A DNA stretch of 63,264 bases from a virus: positions 1 through 63,264 of IMG/VR virus record IMGVR_UViG_3300036770_000545. One strand, written 5' to 3'. A model generated the notes under the pieces. That model worked only from the letters and a program-made list of their open reading frames with translations. It was not told where the DNA came from and ran no database searches. Both the position numbers and the translations under genes were made by a program. Below are positions 8,574-15,351 of the stretch, piece after piece. Within the stretch, counting starts at the first letter, position 1. Each line of letters begins with the position of its first letter.

Positions 8574-8945
8574 GAAAGAGAGGGGGGGGGGGTACTCACG
8601 ATCTTTGCAGCCGGTGTAAGCATGTTCATTGACCGGACCTCGGGTGAGGAGACCGCTTTCCCCTAAAAATTATATATCCCCCCGGGGGAAGTAGGGGACC
8701 CAAAAATACAAGGGGGTACTAATGCAATTTAGTGTCCGCCAAAACGTACCTTAAAAATGAGGGGGGTGGGGGTATAAATTTGTAATACAAAGTGCTGGGG
8801 AAACGCCGACGAGTGTGATCGGATGTGCAAATTAGTAAGTAGAGGGGTACCTGGACATTGCCGCGCTATCAGGGGGTGGGGGGTAGGTGGGGTCTGGCGG
8901 GCACCTAACACTGTTAGCCCCCCCTCATTATTGTTTCCCAAAGGG

Positions 8946-8975
8946 TTGCTTTTGCGTACCACATTTTGGTATAAT
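8946..8975 (+). promoter_or_regulatory. Early promoter 1 (rightward)
   Basis: TTGCTT (8946-8951) and TATAAT (8970-8975) are separated by 18 bp. ACATTTTGG before TATAAT resembles the same place in the promoter at 10274. Palindromes at 8905 and 9025 lie on either side. Confidence 0.7.
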
Positions 8976-9024
8976 AGGGGCAAGCGAGACGAAAACAGTT
9001 CGCTTCCTGGTTAGGCGGGTTTAC

Positions 9025-9037
9025 CTAACAGTGTTAG
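9025..9037. promoter_or_regulatory. Palindrome in the leader of the first early gene
   Basis: CTAACAGTGTTAG lies 50 bp downstream of the early promoter -10 box and 3 bp before the AAAGGA ribosome binding site of the gene at 9054. Bound protein would block elongation or translation initiation. Confidence 0.6.
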
Positions 9038-9053
9038 CAAAGGAAAACACACG

Positions 9054-9560
9054 ATGGAAAACATCATCATTGACGGCTCCGAAGTTTCGATTGAATCCCT
9101 CCGCAAGGGTGTTGCGGAAGCGGTAAAGCGGGCATACGGCGCCGAGCGGAATTACGCCAAGGCACTCAATGCCATGTTCGCCTTCGACTGGTTCGAGTTC
9201 GAAGCGAGCGACACGAGCGACGACGCCAAACTGGTCAAAGTGGAAAAGACCCTGCTCTACGGGGAACTGAAAGCAGCAGACCACACGAACCCTTCAACAG
9301 TGTGGGCGAGGATTCGCAAGTATGGCAAAGAAGAGCGCCACGGCAAGGCAGAGGGCGCCGAGGGCGAGGGTGGCGAGGGCGAGGGCGAGGGTGCCGGTAA
9401 CACCCCCCGCGATGCAATCACCCGTAATGTCGAGGAACTGTTGAACCTGTACAAGTTCAACAAGCGGCAAGAGGGTCTGCCCGCCAAAGTGATGGACGCG
9501 CAGAAGCACATTGCCACCGCGTTGATTGCCCTGGGTGTTGACCTGAGTATGGTCAAGTAA
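9054..9560 (+). CDS. First early gene, unknown function
   Basis: 168 aa; AAAGGA precedes ATG 9054. Residues 1-95 appear globular and mixed alpha/beta (SIESLRKGVAEAVKRAYGAE, then NPSTVWARIRKYGKEE). A low-complexity linker of Glu/Gly (GEGGEGEGEGAGN) spans residues 103-119. A helical C-terminal part ends MDAQKHIATALIALGVDLSMVK. Being alone between promoter and terminators and under two palindromes, it is a fair candidate for the regulator that binds the palindrome, but no known DNA-binding fold can be named. Confidence 0.75.
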   Translation: MENIIIDGSEVSIESLRKGVAEAVKRAYGAERNYAKALNAMFAFDWFEFEASDTSDDAKLVKVEKTLLYGELKAADHTNPSTVWARIRKYGKEERHGKAEGAEGEGGEGEGEGAGNTPRDAITRNVEELLNLYKFNKRQEGLPAKVMDAQKHIATALIALGVDLSMVK

Positions 9561-9565
9561 CCCGA

Positions 9566-9588
9566 GCGGGGCGCAAGCCCCGCTTCTC
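9566..9588 (+). terminator. Terminator after the first early gene
   Basis: GCGGGGC (9566-9572), a GCAA tetraloop and GCCCCGC (9577-9583), followed by the pyrimidine stretch TTCTCTC. Confidence 0.7.
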
Positions 9589-9626
9589 TCCAGCCCCCCT
9601 AACAATGTTAGGCGGGTTTTTCTTTT

Positions 9627-9658
9627 GCCCGTCTGGTTCGCACCACGCGGGCTTTTTT
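9627..9658 (+). terminator. Second terminator with T6 tract
   Basis: GCCCG (9627-9631) pairs with CGGGC (9648-9652), with an inner TGG/CCA stem, followed by six T. The palindrome copy at 9599 plus GGCGGGTTTTT can form a third terminator-like hairpin just before it. Confidence 0.75.
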
Positions 9659-9741
9659 GCGTCTGCTCTGACCGACCTAACAATGTTAGCCCGTGGCGAC
9701 CCCCATGGGCTTTTGTGTTTCCAGACGCTAGAGGTTTAGAG

Positions 9742-9797
9742 GGGTGGTGATAGTGACCAGAGCAGTGTAAGGACTAGGTCTAACAGTGTTAGGTTCT
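9742..9797 (+). repeat. 56-bp direct repeat unit, copy 1
   Basis: The unit runs from GTGGTGATAGTGACCAGAG through GTGTAAGGAC to a CTAACAGTGTTAG palindrome and GGTT. It is nearly the same as 9877-9932. The core TGATAGTGACCA (9748-9759) also occurs at 18799. Confidence 0.85.
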
Positions 9798-9822
9798 TGA
9801 CGCTCGACCTAAACTGGTTCCC

Positions 9823-9851
9823 AGTTTACCCCAAACTTTTCCGTTTGTCAA
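9823..9851 (-). promoter_or_regulatory. Leftward promoter overlapped by an inverted repeat
   Basis: On the minus strand TTGACA (9851-9846) and TAAACT (9828-9823) are 17 bp apart. The inverted repeat TAAACTGG-TTC-CCAGTTTA (9810-9828) covers the -10 box, as an operator would. No minus-strand gene is evident downstream, so the transcript may be antisense to 9054-9560. Confidence 0.5.
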
Positions 9852-9876
9852 GCCTTTTTTGTGCCTATGTTTACTT

Positions 9877-9932
9877 GCGTGGTGATAGTGACCAGAGAGG
9901 TGTAAGGACAAAGGCTAACAGTGTTAGGTTTT
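9877..9932 (+). repeat. 56-bp direct repeat unit, copy 2
   Basis: Matches 9742-9797 with few differences; the core TGATAGTGACCA is at 9883-9894 and the palindrome at 9915-9927. The pair brackets the leftward promoter at 9851. Confidence 0.85.
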
Positions 9933-9939
9933 TTGGCTT

Positions 9940-10022
9940 TGTTAGCGTGTAATGTTAGCGTGCTAACATTTGTAAGTTGTTGATTTAGTTCAACAAAGTC
10001 AGAATGTTATAATGTTAGCGTG
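9940..10022 (+). repeat. Three iteron-like repeats TGTTAGCGTG
   Basis: Copies are at 9940-9949, 9953-9962 and 10013-10022. The middle copy is part of the near-palindrome AATGTTAGC-GT-GCTAACATT (9951-9970), in which the palindrome half-sites face outward. The block is AT-rich, as in iteron origins. Confidence 0.6.
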
Positions 10023-10273
10023 ATTTTAGAGTATGGGTGAGAAAACGAGCCTCTCCGCAGATGCAGTTCAACGCACAGCCGCGAGACAAAAAAACCGACC
10101 CTCTCTCTCTTTCTCTAATAACATTATAACAATAGTCTACTTCTCCTCGCAAACCCGCATCACTGAGCCATTCACACTGTTAGAAACTTTTCTAACATCC
10201 ATCGCCATTTTTCTAACACCTAACATTGTTACCCCTGCGTTTTCCCTTCGGTCACGCCCTGCGACTAAAGTAC

Positions 10274-10302
10274 TTGACTTGTGTGGTACATTGTGATATA
10301 AT
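10274..10302 (+). promoter_or_regulatory. Early promoter 2
   Basis: TTGACT (10274-10279), 17-bp spacer, TATAAT (10297-10302). The spacer begins TGTGTGGTACA and is almost identical to that of the promoter at 12866. Confidence 0.85.
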
Positions 10303-10377
10303 GGGGTTGTAGTAAATGAGTAAAGAATTTCCGCTCGGGCTTCGGTCAAGCCCTAACAATGTTAGATGGAGACGCCA

Positions 10378-10602
10378 ATGAGTATGCAATTCACAACCCC
10401 TGACAATCAGTACCACATTACAAGCCACGGCAACGGATGGGCTTATGAGGTTCACTGCCAATCCACGGGATGTTCTTTGTGGTTCCAAGATGACGATGCG
10501 GCTAACTTGCAAACCGAAACCAACGACTTCACCAACACCGAAGTCTTGCGTTCTTACTTTGAGTGCCTGTGCTACGGCACGGCAGACACCGGCTTAGAGT
10601 GA
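10378..10602 (+). CDS. Small early protein, unknown function
   Basis: 74 aa from ATG 10378 with GGAG 7 bp upstream; an in-frame ATG at 10366 lacks a binding site. The sequence is polar (MSMQFTTPDNQYHITSHGNG) with three Cys and an acidic middle. The palindrome copy at 10353-10365 ends 12 bp before the start, suited to translational or transcriptional control. Confidence 0.7.
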   Translation: MSMQFTTPDNQYHITSHGNGWAYEVHCQSTGCSLWFQDDDAANLQTETNDFTNTEVLRSYFECLCYGTADTGLE

Positions 10603-10610
10603 GGCTACCC

Positions 10611-10877
10611 ATGACAACCAACCACGCCAACCTAACACTGTTAGGTCTAGCCGACAGAATCGACATCCACGAGTGCGCCAATGACTACTGCCAAGATGAG
10701 ATACCACCAGCCCGTTATGCACTCGGCTACCGCACCTGCCTGCAATGCGGAGACCGACAGGCAAAGCAAGAACGCAAACTGTGGTGCATCGCACCCATGC
10801 ACAAGAGTAACTATGTGCTGATAACAGACAAGGCAGACCTGCAAGGACTCAACAACAAAGGAGGGTTAGTGAGATGA
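10611..10877 (+). CDS. Small zinc-ribbon protein, DksA/TraR-like Cys pattern
   Basis: 88 aa from ATG 10611. Cys at about residues 22, 27, 44 and 47 (ECANDYCQDEIPPARYALG then RTCLQCGD) resemble the C4 zinc finger of DksA/TraR proteins, including the IPxAR turn. The C-terminus MHKSNYVLITDKADLQGLNN recurs in phage unknowns. A palindrome copy (10632) lies inside the gene and encodes LTLLG. A role in modifying host RNA polymerase is possible but unproven; the usual long coiled coil is absent. Confidence 0.7.
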   Translation: MTTNHANLTLLGLADRIDIHECANDYCQDEIPPARYALGYRTCLQCGDRQAKQERKLWCIAPMHKSNYVLITDKADLQGLNNKGGLVR

Positions 10878-11134
10878 AAGTGCAACAGGGAAAAAGAAGA
10901 AAACTTGTCAAGCGTCCCCAAACTTGGTTGTGGGCATACAAGCATTGCAACCGGAAAACAAAGCATTGGAATTGGCGGTTGGTTAGTGCCATGAGGGAAA
11001 TAGAACACAAGTCCTGCGTGCCGTTTGCTTTGTACAAGTGGAAGGCGTTTGGGTTCGATGGCAAAGAGCAACCCATGTGGACTATCGCTGACTACATGAA
11101 CGAGTGGTACGAGTACGCAGACCAATCAATCTAA
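10874..11134 (+). CDS. Small basic protein, unknown function
   Basis: 86 aa, starting in the ATGA overlap with the previous gene. The N-terminal half is rich in Lys, Arg and Trp (MKVQQGKRRKLVKRPQTWLW), the C-terminal half is acidic. No family recognised. A degenerate palindrome at 11131 covers the stop. Confidence 0.65.
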   Translation: MKVQQGKRRKLVKRPQTWLWAYKHCNRKTKHWNWRLVSAMREIEHKSCVPFALYKWKAFGFDGKEQPMWTIADYMNEWYEYADQSI

Positions 11135-11152
11135 CAATTTTAGGAGAGTGAG

Positions 11153-11302
11153 ATGAGTTACTTCAAGAAAAAAAGTGTTACCCGTGACGAGTTGATTAGG
11201 ATGCTTAACGATATGGAGATTGACAAAATCGAAGTCGAAGAATGTTACGGGGGTTCGTTGGAAATCTTTGTGTATGCAAAAGACGAGGAGGAAGTGAAAT
11301 GA
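11153..11302 (+). CDS. Small acidic protein (49 aa)
   Basis: Starts MSYFKKKSVTRDELIRMLND at ATG 11153 after AGGAGAGTGAG, and ends KDEEEVK. It overlaps the next gene by the ATGA arrangement. The strong binding site and coupling support it despite its size. No function can be given. Confidence 0.65.
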   Translation: MSYFKKKSVTRDELIRMLNDMEIDKIEVEECYGGSLEIFVYAKDEEEVK

Positions 11303-11433
11303 ACTGGATTAAAGACTTACTGTGGGACAACAGTCTCAGCGTGCGTGACAACCTAGCAACATGGGCTCTCGGCATCATCGGGTTCACCCTGTTCTATGTC
11401 CTGTTGTTCCTTGTGCTGCTACTTGGAGAGTGA
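11299..11433 (+). CDS. Small single-pass membrane protein (44 aa)
   Basis: From ATG 11299 (overlapping the previous stop, GAGGAAGTGAA upstream). Residues 1-18 are polar and the rest is one hydrophobic segment, ATWALGIIGFTLFYVLLFL, ending at LLLGE. Early position suggests a host-takeover membrane peptide; a holin-like role is less likely because lysis genes are elsewhere. Confidence 0.65.
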   Translation: MNWIKDLLWDNSLSVRDNLATWALGIIGFTLFYVLLFLVLLLGE

Positions 11434-11434
11434 G

Positions 11435-11605
11435 ATGACGATGACCACTCATGCCTTTGTGCAAAAACTGCGTAAGCAGGGAGTCAGGTGCGGGGATGTG
11501 GTACGCCTACGCGGCAAGCCGCATTACATTCAGGGCGTAACCAACCAGTACATAACTCTGGTGTCGATGGACGAGCGCAAGATGTTTATAACTTTATGGG
11601 GGTGA
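11435..11605 (+). CDS. Small protein, possible KOW/SH3-like fold
   Basis: 56 aa from ATG 11435 after GGAGAGTGAG. The segment GVRCGDVVRLRGKPHYIQGV, then YITLV, has the look of a small beta-barrel. Nothing firmer can be said. Confidence 0.6.
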   Translation: MTMTTHAFVQKLRKQGVRCGDVVRLRGKPHYIQGVTNQYITLVSMDERKMFITLWG

Positions 11606-11607
11606 GC

Positions 11608-11883
11608 ATGGGCAAGCCTGCTTTCGAGGTCGAGTCTGTGCGCCAAGCGGTTGCGGGTGGGAAAACCAATATGTACGAGGCGAGAGTCATTGTGCGCCAC
11701 GGCAAGAAGGGCAGACCCAAGAAGGAGAAGTTCGTAGTTTTCGGGCAAGACGAGATGGCGGCATACCTACGGGCTACCGAAGTCATGAAAGAAAGGAATA
11801 GAGATGCACAAGAACAAACCGAGCAAGCACAAGCCCGTGCTTGTAAAGAAGCGCAACCCTGTGGTGGCGGCACTTGTGGCTAA
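11608..11883 (+). CDS. Small protein, unknown function
   Basis: 91 aa from ATG 11608 with GGGGGTGAG upstream. It begins MGKPAFEVESVRQAVAGG, has a basic middle (RHGKKGRPKKEKFVVFG) and a Gln/Ala-rich helical end. The last 80 bp overlap another reading frame (11804). Confidence 0.6.
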   Translation: MGKPAFEVESVRQAVAGGKTNMYEARVIVRHGKKGRPKKEKFVVFGQDEMAAYLRATEVMKERNRDAQEQTEQAQARACKEAQPCGGGTCG

Positions 11884-11962
11884 CCCAAAGCGCAACGCGG
11901 GTAAACACAAGAGCAACCGAGCAGCCGACCTAACAATGTTAGACACAACAGAGAAGGAGTAG
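11804..11962 (+). CDS. Very small Lys/Arg-rich protein (52 aa)
   Basis: Starts at ATG 11804 with AAAGGAATAGAG as binding site, and ends at TAG 11960-11962. It begins MHKNKPSKHKPVLVKKRNPV and ends DTTEKE. Basic peptides with a KxRNPV motif recur in related phages. A palindrome copy (11930) lies inside and encodes LTML. The 80-bp out-of-frame overlap with the upstream gene is unusual. Confidence 0.55.
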   Translation: MHKNKPSKHKPVLVKKRNPVVAALVANPKRNAGKHKSNRAADLTMLDTTEKE

Positions 11963-11965
11963 ACC

Positions 11966-12850
11966 ATGGGATTCTTCGTATCAAAATTTGATGCTCCGAG
12001 GCTCTATAACTATATGGATGCCGTGGCGCATGAGCAGGAAGTGAAACCCATACGGGGCAAGGCTGATTGCAAGCCACTGGGCAAACGGCGAAACACTCAT
12101 GTGACCATCCGCAAGGGAGCAGACGAGAGCATCGCGTGTCGGCTGTACCACACCGATGTCATCACTTACCACAAGGACGGGCGCATCGAGTTTAGGCTGG
12201 AGGGTTGGGCGAGTCAGTCCACGATGGTGTTCATACGCGAGGTGCTTGGGGTGGATGCGGTCATCCGCAACAGTATGGTGTGGGTGCAGTCGGCTATCCC
12301 TAACTTGGCAACAGTTGGGTGGTACGCCTTGCATTCCCACGGGGTCAACGAGTTCAGGCGCAATGGACAGGGCGACCTTGAGTTTCAGAACCACACAACA
12401 TTCACCAAGCATACGATTAACCGAGCAGGTGCTAACAATGTTAGGAAGATGTTCAAACCCTTCAAGAATTACTTGTCGGCAACGATGCGTGTGCGAGATG
12501 CAGGCTTCAGTATCCAAGAGTTCGGGGATGTGTTCGGTTGGGTCATGGACGGCAGGATGCCTGACTACCCCAGGTGCATGGACTTCAGGCGGGACTGCTT
12601 GGATGGTGTCGATGAGTTCATCGGGTTGGCGCTATCAGAAGATGCACAAGATAGGTACAAGGCAACGCTAATACTGGTCAGGTCGATGGGGCACCCATAC
12701 CGAGATAGTTGGGCGGTGAATGTACCACACATGCTACGCAGGCTGGATGACTTTATTCTGTACGCCCATCGGGAAGAGTGTTTCGATGAGGTCGATGTGC
12801 CACTGGGAGAGATTGCCCGTGACCCATACGAGAAGTTCTTTAGTTACTGA
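11966..12850 (+). CDS. Conserved early phage protein, unknown function
   Basis: 294 aa; AAGGAG 7 bp upstream of ATG 11966. An N-terminal beta-rich part has THVTIRKGADESIACRLYHT and then ITYHKDGRIEFRLEGWASQS, a pattern I know from uncharacterised phage proteins. The C-terminal half is helical. It ends just before a promoter, so it closes this operon. A palindrome (12432) inside encodes NNVR. Confidence 0.7.
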   Translation: MGFFVSKFDAPRLYNYMDAVAHEQEVKPIRGKADCKPLGKRRNTHVTIRKGADESIACRLYHTDVITYHKDGRIEFRLEGWASQSTMVFIREVLGVDAVIRNSMVWVQSAIPNLATVGWYALHSHGVNEFRRNGQGDLEFQNHTTFTKHTINRAGANNVRKMFKPFKNYLSATMRVRDAGFSIQEFGDVFGWVMDGRMPDYPRCMDFRRDCLDGVDEFIGLALSEDAQDRYKATLILVRSMGHPYRDSWAVNVPHMLRRLDDFILYAHREECFDEVDVPLGEIARDPYEKFFSY

Positions 12851-12865
12851 GCGTGACCGAATCGC

Positions 12866-12894
12866 TTGACTTGTGTGGTACAATGTAGTATAAT
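12866..12894 (+). promoter_or_regulatory. Early promoter 3, upstream of the MoxR-VWA genes
   Basis: TTGACT (12866-12871), 17 bp, TATAAT (12889-12894). The first 17 bases equal those of promoter 10274. A perfect 17-bp palindrome, GCCTAACACTGTTAGGC, follows at 12920-12936 between promoter and gene. Confidence 0.85.
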
Positions 12895-12959
12895 AAAAAG
12901 AAAAAAGTAGTAAGAACCCGCCTAACACTGTTAGGCAACAACCAAGGAAAGGAAGTCCA

Positions 12960-14027
12960 ATGAGCGTTATATCTTTTGGTAAGCAAGTATCTTTGAAGCA
13001 AGCCGCAAGCATCATCCTCGCAACCCCTGAGAATCGGTATCTGTTGCAGGGTGAACCTGGCATCGGTAAGTCGTCTCTACTTAAGACGCTATCCGCAAGC
13101 CTGCCCAATCACGAGGTCGCATACATTGATGTTCCCAACATGGACTTGGGCGACATCGCCATGCCCGTGATTAACCACGAGACTAAGACTACTGCCTACT
13201 ACCCTAACACTAGGTTCAAGGTTCACACCGGCAAGCCCGTCATAACAATGTTAGATGAGTTCACCAAAGGTGCAGAGCCAATCAAGAATATGCTTCACCC
13301 CTTGCTTGAGGTGGCAAACCCTCGGCTTGGTGACATCTCCGTTCACCCCGAGTCAATCGTTTTTCTCACGGGTAATCTGTCTACTGACGGAGTCGGAGAC
13401 AACCTAAAGGCACACAGCCGCAACCGCATCATCCCCCTGACTGTGCGCAAACCAGACGCAGACGAGTGGCTTGAGTGGGCGGTGAACAACAACATCGAGC
13501 CGGTCATCATGGCGTGGGTGCGTCAGTTCCCTCATGCCTTGGCTAGTTACACAGATGATGCGCAGGGTGACAACCCATACATCTACAACCCGAAGAAGGT
13601 GCAGACTGCCTTTGTTTCGCCTCGCTCACTGGAGAGAGCCTCTAACATTGTTAGGGTACGCGAGAAGATTGATGCCGATACCATGATAGCCGCAATGTCT
13701 GGAGCCTTGGGCGAAGCGGCAAGCCGAGACATTCAGGCTTATGTGGAGTATCAAGACCAGTTGCCCACATGGGAGAGCATCATCAAGAACCCCAAGACTG
13801 CTGATGTCCCTAACAGCGCAGGTGCTTGTGCCGTTCTTATCTTTGGCGCCATCGCTAAGATTGCCAAGGACACAATGACCCCGTTCATGAGTTACTTGGA
13901 GCGGTTCGAGCCTGAGTGGCAAGCCTGTTTCGCTATCAATGTGGCGAAGTCCCCGACCAAGCAGAGCATCGCGTTCAGTTCCTTGGCATTCGCTGACTGG
14001 GTTACGAAGAACGAGGACTTGCTATGA
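12960..14027 (+). CDS. MoxR-family AAA+ ATPase
   Basis: 355 aa with GAAAGGAAG upstream. Walker A is GEPGIGKS (31-38), Walker B ITMLDEF (about 95-101), a sensor 1-like FLTGNLSTDGVGDNL follows, and SPRSLERAS gives the sensor 2-type Arg. MoxR ATPases act as chaperones or remodelers with VWA-domain partners, and the VWA gene lies next in this operon. The near-palindrome at 13242 overlaps the Walker B codons and a perfect copy at 13642 encodes NIVR. The substrate is unknown. Confidence 0.85.
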   Translation: MSVISFGKQVSLKQAASIILATPENRYLLQGEPGIGKSSLLKTLSASLPNHEVAYIDVPNMDLGDIAMPVINHETKTTAYYPNTRFKVHTGKPVITMLDEFTKGAEPIKNMLHPLLEVANPRLGDISVHPESIVFLTGNLSTDGVGDNLKAHSRNRIIPLTVRKPDADEWLEWAVNNNIEPVIMAWVRQFPHALASYTDDAQGDNPYIYNPKKVQTAFVSPRSLERASNIVRVREKIDADTMIAAMSGALGEAASRDIQAYVEYQDQLPTWESIIKNPKTADVPNSAGACAVLIFGAIAKIAKDTMTPFMSYLERFEPEWQACFAINVAKSPTKQSIAFSSLAFADWVTKNEDLL

Positions 14028-14239
14028 GTTCGGAGAAACAAGTACTGGACAAAGCCCGCAAGTATTTACTTGCTAATGGATACGAGAGTAGTGACTTCTT
14101 TGTTACTAAAGTAGAGAGGACTAACAATGTTAGATGCAGAGCGCAGGTTGAAGAAAATCAAAATCAGTTTGATGCGAAACCCCAAGTTCGCGTTGTGGTC
14201 GGGGATGCTCATGCTAGGCAAGACGGAGGTGGTCGATAA
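14024..14239 (+). CDS. Possible small protein overlapping the VWA gene
   Basis: 71 aa, beginning in an ATGA overlap with the MoxR stop (MSSEKQVLDKARKYLLANGY). The first 34 residues have no competing frame, but the last 113 bp overlap the VWA gene in another frame. It may be a real coupled gene, or a translational bridge between MoxR and VWA. Confidence 0.45.
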   Translation: MSSEKQVLDKARKYLLANGYESSDFFVTKVERTNNVRCRAQVEENQNQFDAKPQVRVVVGDAHARQDGGGR

Positions 14240-15347
14240 CTTCCCGACTGCCTGCACCAACGGGCGGGATGAGAAGTATGGGCGCAAGTTCATCGAGGAG
14301 TTGGACGACAAAGAGTTGGCGTTCGTTGTCCTCCACGAGAACCTCCACAAAGCGTTCCGTCACTTGTTCATCTGGCGCAAGTTGTGGGAGGAGAACCCCA
14401 AATTGGCGAATGCGGCTTGCGACTATGTCATTAACCTGATGATTGTCGAGAGCGACCCCAACGAGAGCGTAGTTGCCATGCCCCGCAAGGAAGGGAAGGT
14501 CTATGGCTTGCTCGACCCACGCTTTGCCAAGATGAATGCGAAGCAAGTGTTCGACATTCTCAAGAAGGAGCAACAACAAGGCGGTGGCGGTGGTCAAGGT
14601 GATGGTCAAGGCGAGGGTCAAGGCGGTGCTGATGGTGGGTTCGATGACCACGACTGGGAGGGTGCGCAAGGTCTGTCCGATGAGGATAAGCAAGTACTGG
14701 AAAAGGAAGTAGACCAAGCACTCCGCCAAGGTCAAATCGCACACCAAAAGGTCAACGGCAAGGGTGCGGGTGGCATGGGGCGCGAGTTGGGTGACTTGCT
14801 TGAGCCGCAGGTGGACTGGCGCGAGGTGATGCGTGAGTTCGTCAAGTCTATCTGCAACGCCAAGGATGCAAGTTCATGGCGTAGAGTGAATCGCCGGTTC
14901 CTGTCGGGTGATGTCTATATGCCTACGCTAATCGGTGAAAGGGTTGGGCGCATCGCGGTTGGCATCGACACATCGGGTTCCATCGGTGGGCAGGAGTTGA
15001 ATCGGTTTCTCTCCGAGGTGAAGTCTATTGCCGAGGATGTTCATCCCGAGTTCATCGACTTGGTCTACTGGGATAGCAGTGTGGCGGCGCACGAAGAGTA
15101 TGACGAGTTGTCAGTACCTAACATTGTTAGTTCTACTAAGCCGGTAGGTGGAGGCGGCACTGACCCACGGGCAATGATGGCTTACTTGAAGGAGAAGAAC
15201 ATCACGCCGGAGTGCATTGTGATGCTTACGGATGGTTACATAGGGGAGTGGGGTAATGAATGGAATGCTCCGATTCTTTGGGCGATTTGCAATGGAGCAT
15301 CGGATGTCTATGCCCCATGCGGTAAGACTGTTCATATTAAGGACTAG
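14127..15347 (+). CDS. VWA-domain protein with putative metallopeptidase domain (DUF2201-like)
   Basis: 406 aa. The N-terminal domain has LHENLHKAFRHL near residues 70-81, an HExxH zinc-binding motif. A Gly/Gln/Asp linker spans about 151-173. The C-terminal von Willebrand A domain has the MIDAS motif DTSGS near 281-285 and GGGGTDP and LTDGY later. With MoxR it forms a RavA-ViaA-like pair. The start codon at 14127 lies inside a palindrome copy (14121-14133), with AGAGAGGA upstream, so bound protein would cover the initiation site. Another copy at 15118 encodes NIVS. Confidence 0.85.
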   Translation: MLDAERRLKKIKISLMRNPKFALWSGMLMLGKTEVVDNFPTACTNGRDEKYGRKFIEELDDKELAFVVLHENLHKAFRHLFIWRKLWEENPKLANAACDYVINLMIVESDPNESVVAMPRKEGKVYGLLDPRFAKMNAKQVFDILKKEQQQGGGGGQGDGQGEGQGGADGGFDDHDWEGAQGLSDEDKQVLEKEVDQALRQGQIAHQKVNGKGAGGMGRELGDLLEPQVDWREVMREFVKSICNAKDASSWRRVNRRFLSGDVYMPTLIGERVGRIAVGIDTSGSIGGQELNRFLSEVKSIAEDVHPEFIDLVYWDSSVAAHEEYDELSVPNIVSSTKPVGGGGTDPRAMMAYLKEKNITPECIVMLTDGYIGEWGNEWNAPILWAICNGASDVYAPCGKTVHIKD

Positions 15348-15351
15348 GCTA

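Larger units (their letters stand above)
8574..9053. other. Divergent intergenic control region, rich in G-runs
   Basis: No gene is seen here. The plus strand carries repeated G-runs: 11 G at 8582, GGGGG after CCCCCC near 8678-8688, GGGGGG-T-GGGGG near 8761-8771, and GGGGG-T-GGGGGG-TAGGT-GGGG at about 8872-8892, a possible G-quadruplex. It holds divergent promoters for the head genes (8573) and the early genes (8946), and two copies of the CTAACANTGTTAG palindrome (8905, 9025) that flank the early promoter. Being next to terminase, it could also hold the packaging site, but nothing proves this. Confidence 0.7.
9561..10377. other. Non-coding regulatory block of about 800 bp
   Basis: No convincing gene is present. 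In order it holds two terminators (9566, 9627), palindromes at 9599, 9677, 9780 and 9915, two 56-bp direct repeats (9742, 9877) with a leftward promoter and operator between them, three TGTTAGCGTG iteron-like repeats (9940-10022) around a near-palindrome at 9951-9970, a degenerate palindrome (10220), a strong promoter (10274) and a palindrome at 10353 just before the next gene. It may be an origin, a switch or a centromere-like site. Confidence 0.7.

Noticed and set aside
8974-9126. Earlier plus-strand start before 9054
   Set aside because: Would begin within the promoter region and lies in another frame.
9294-9683. Minus-strand frame of 129 codons opposite the first early gene
   Set aside because: It spans two terminators and palindromes and mirrors the 9054 gene; composition is that of an antisense frame.
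10033-10296. Plus-strand frame of 87 codons in the control block
   Set aside because: No binding site, low-complexity, and it runs over repeats and the promoter at 10274.
11981-12517. Minus-strand frame opposite 11966..12850
   Set aside because: Shadow of a better plus-strand gene with binding site and operon context.
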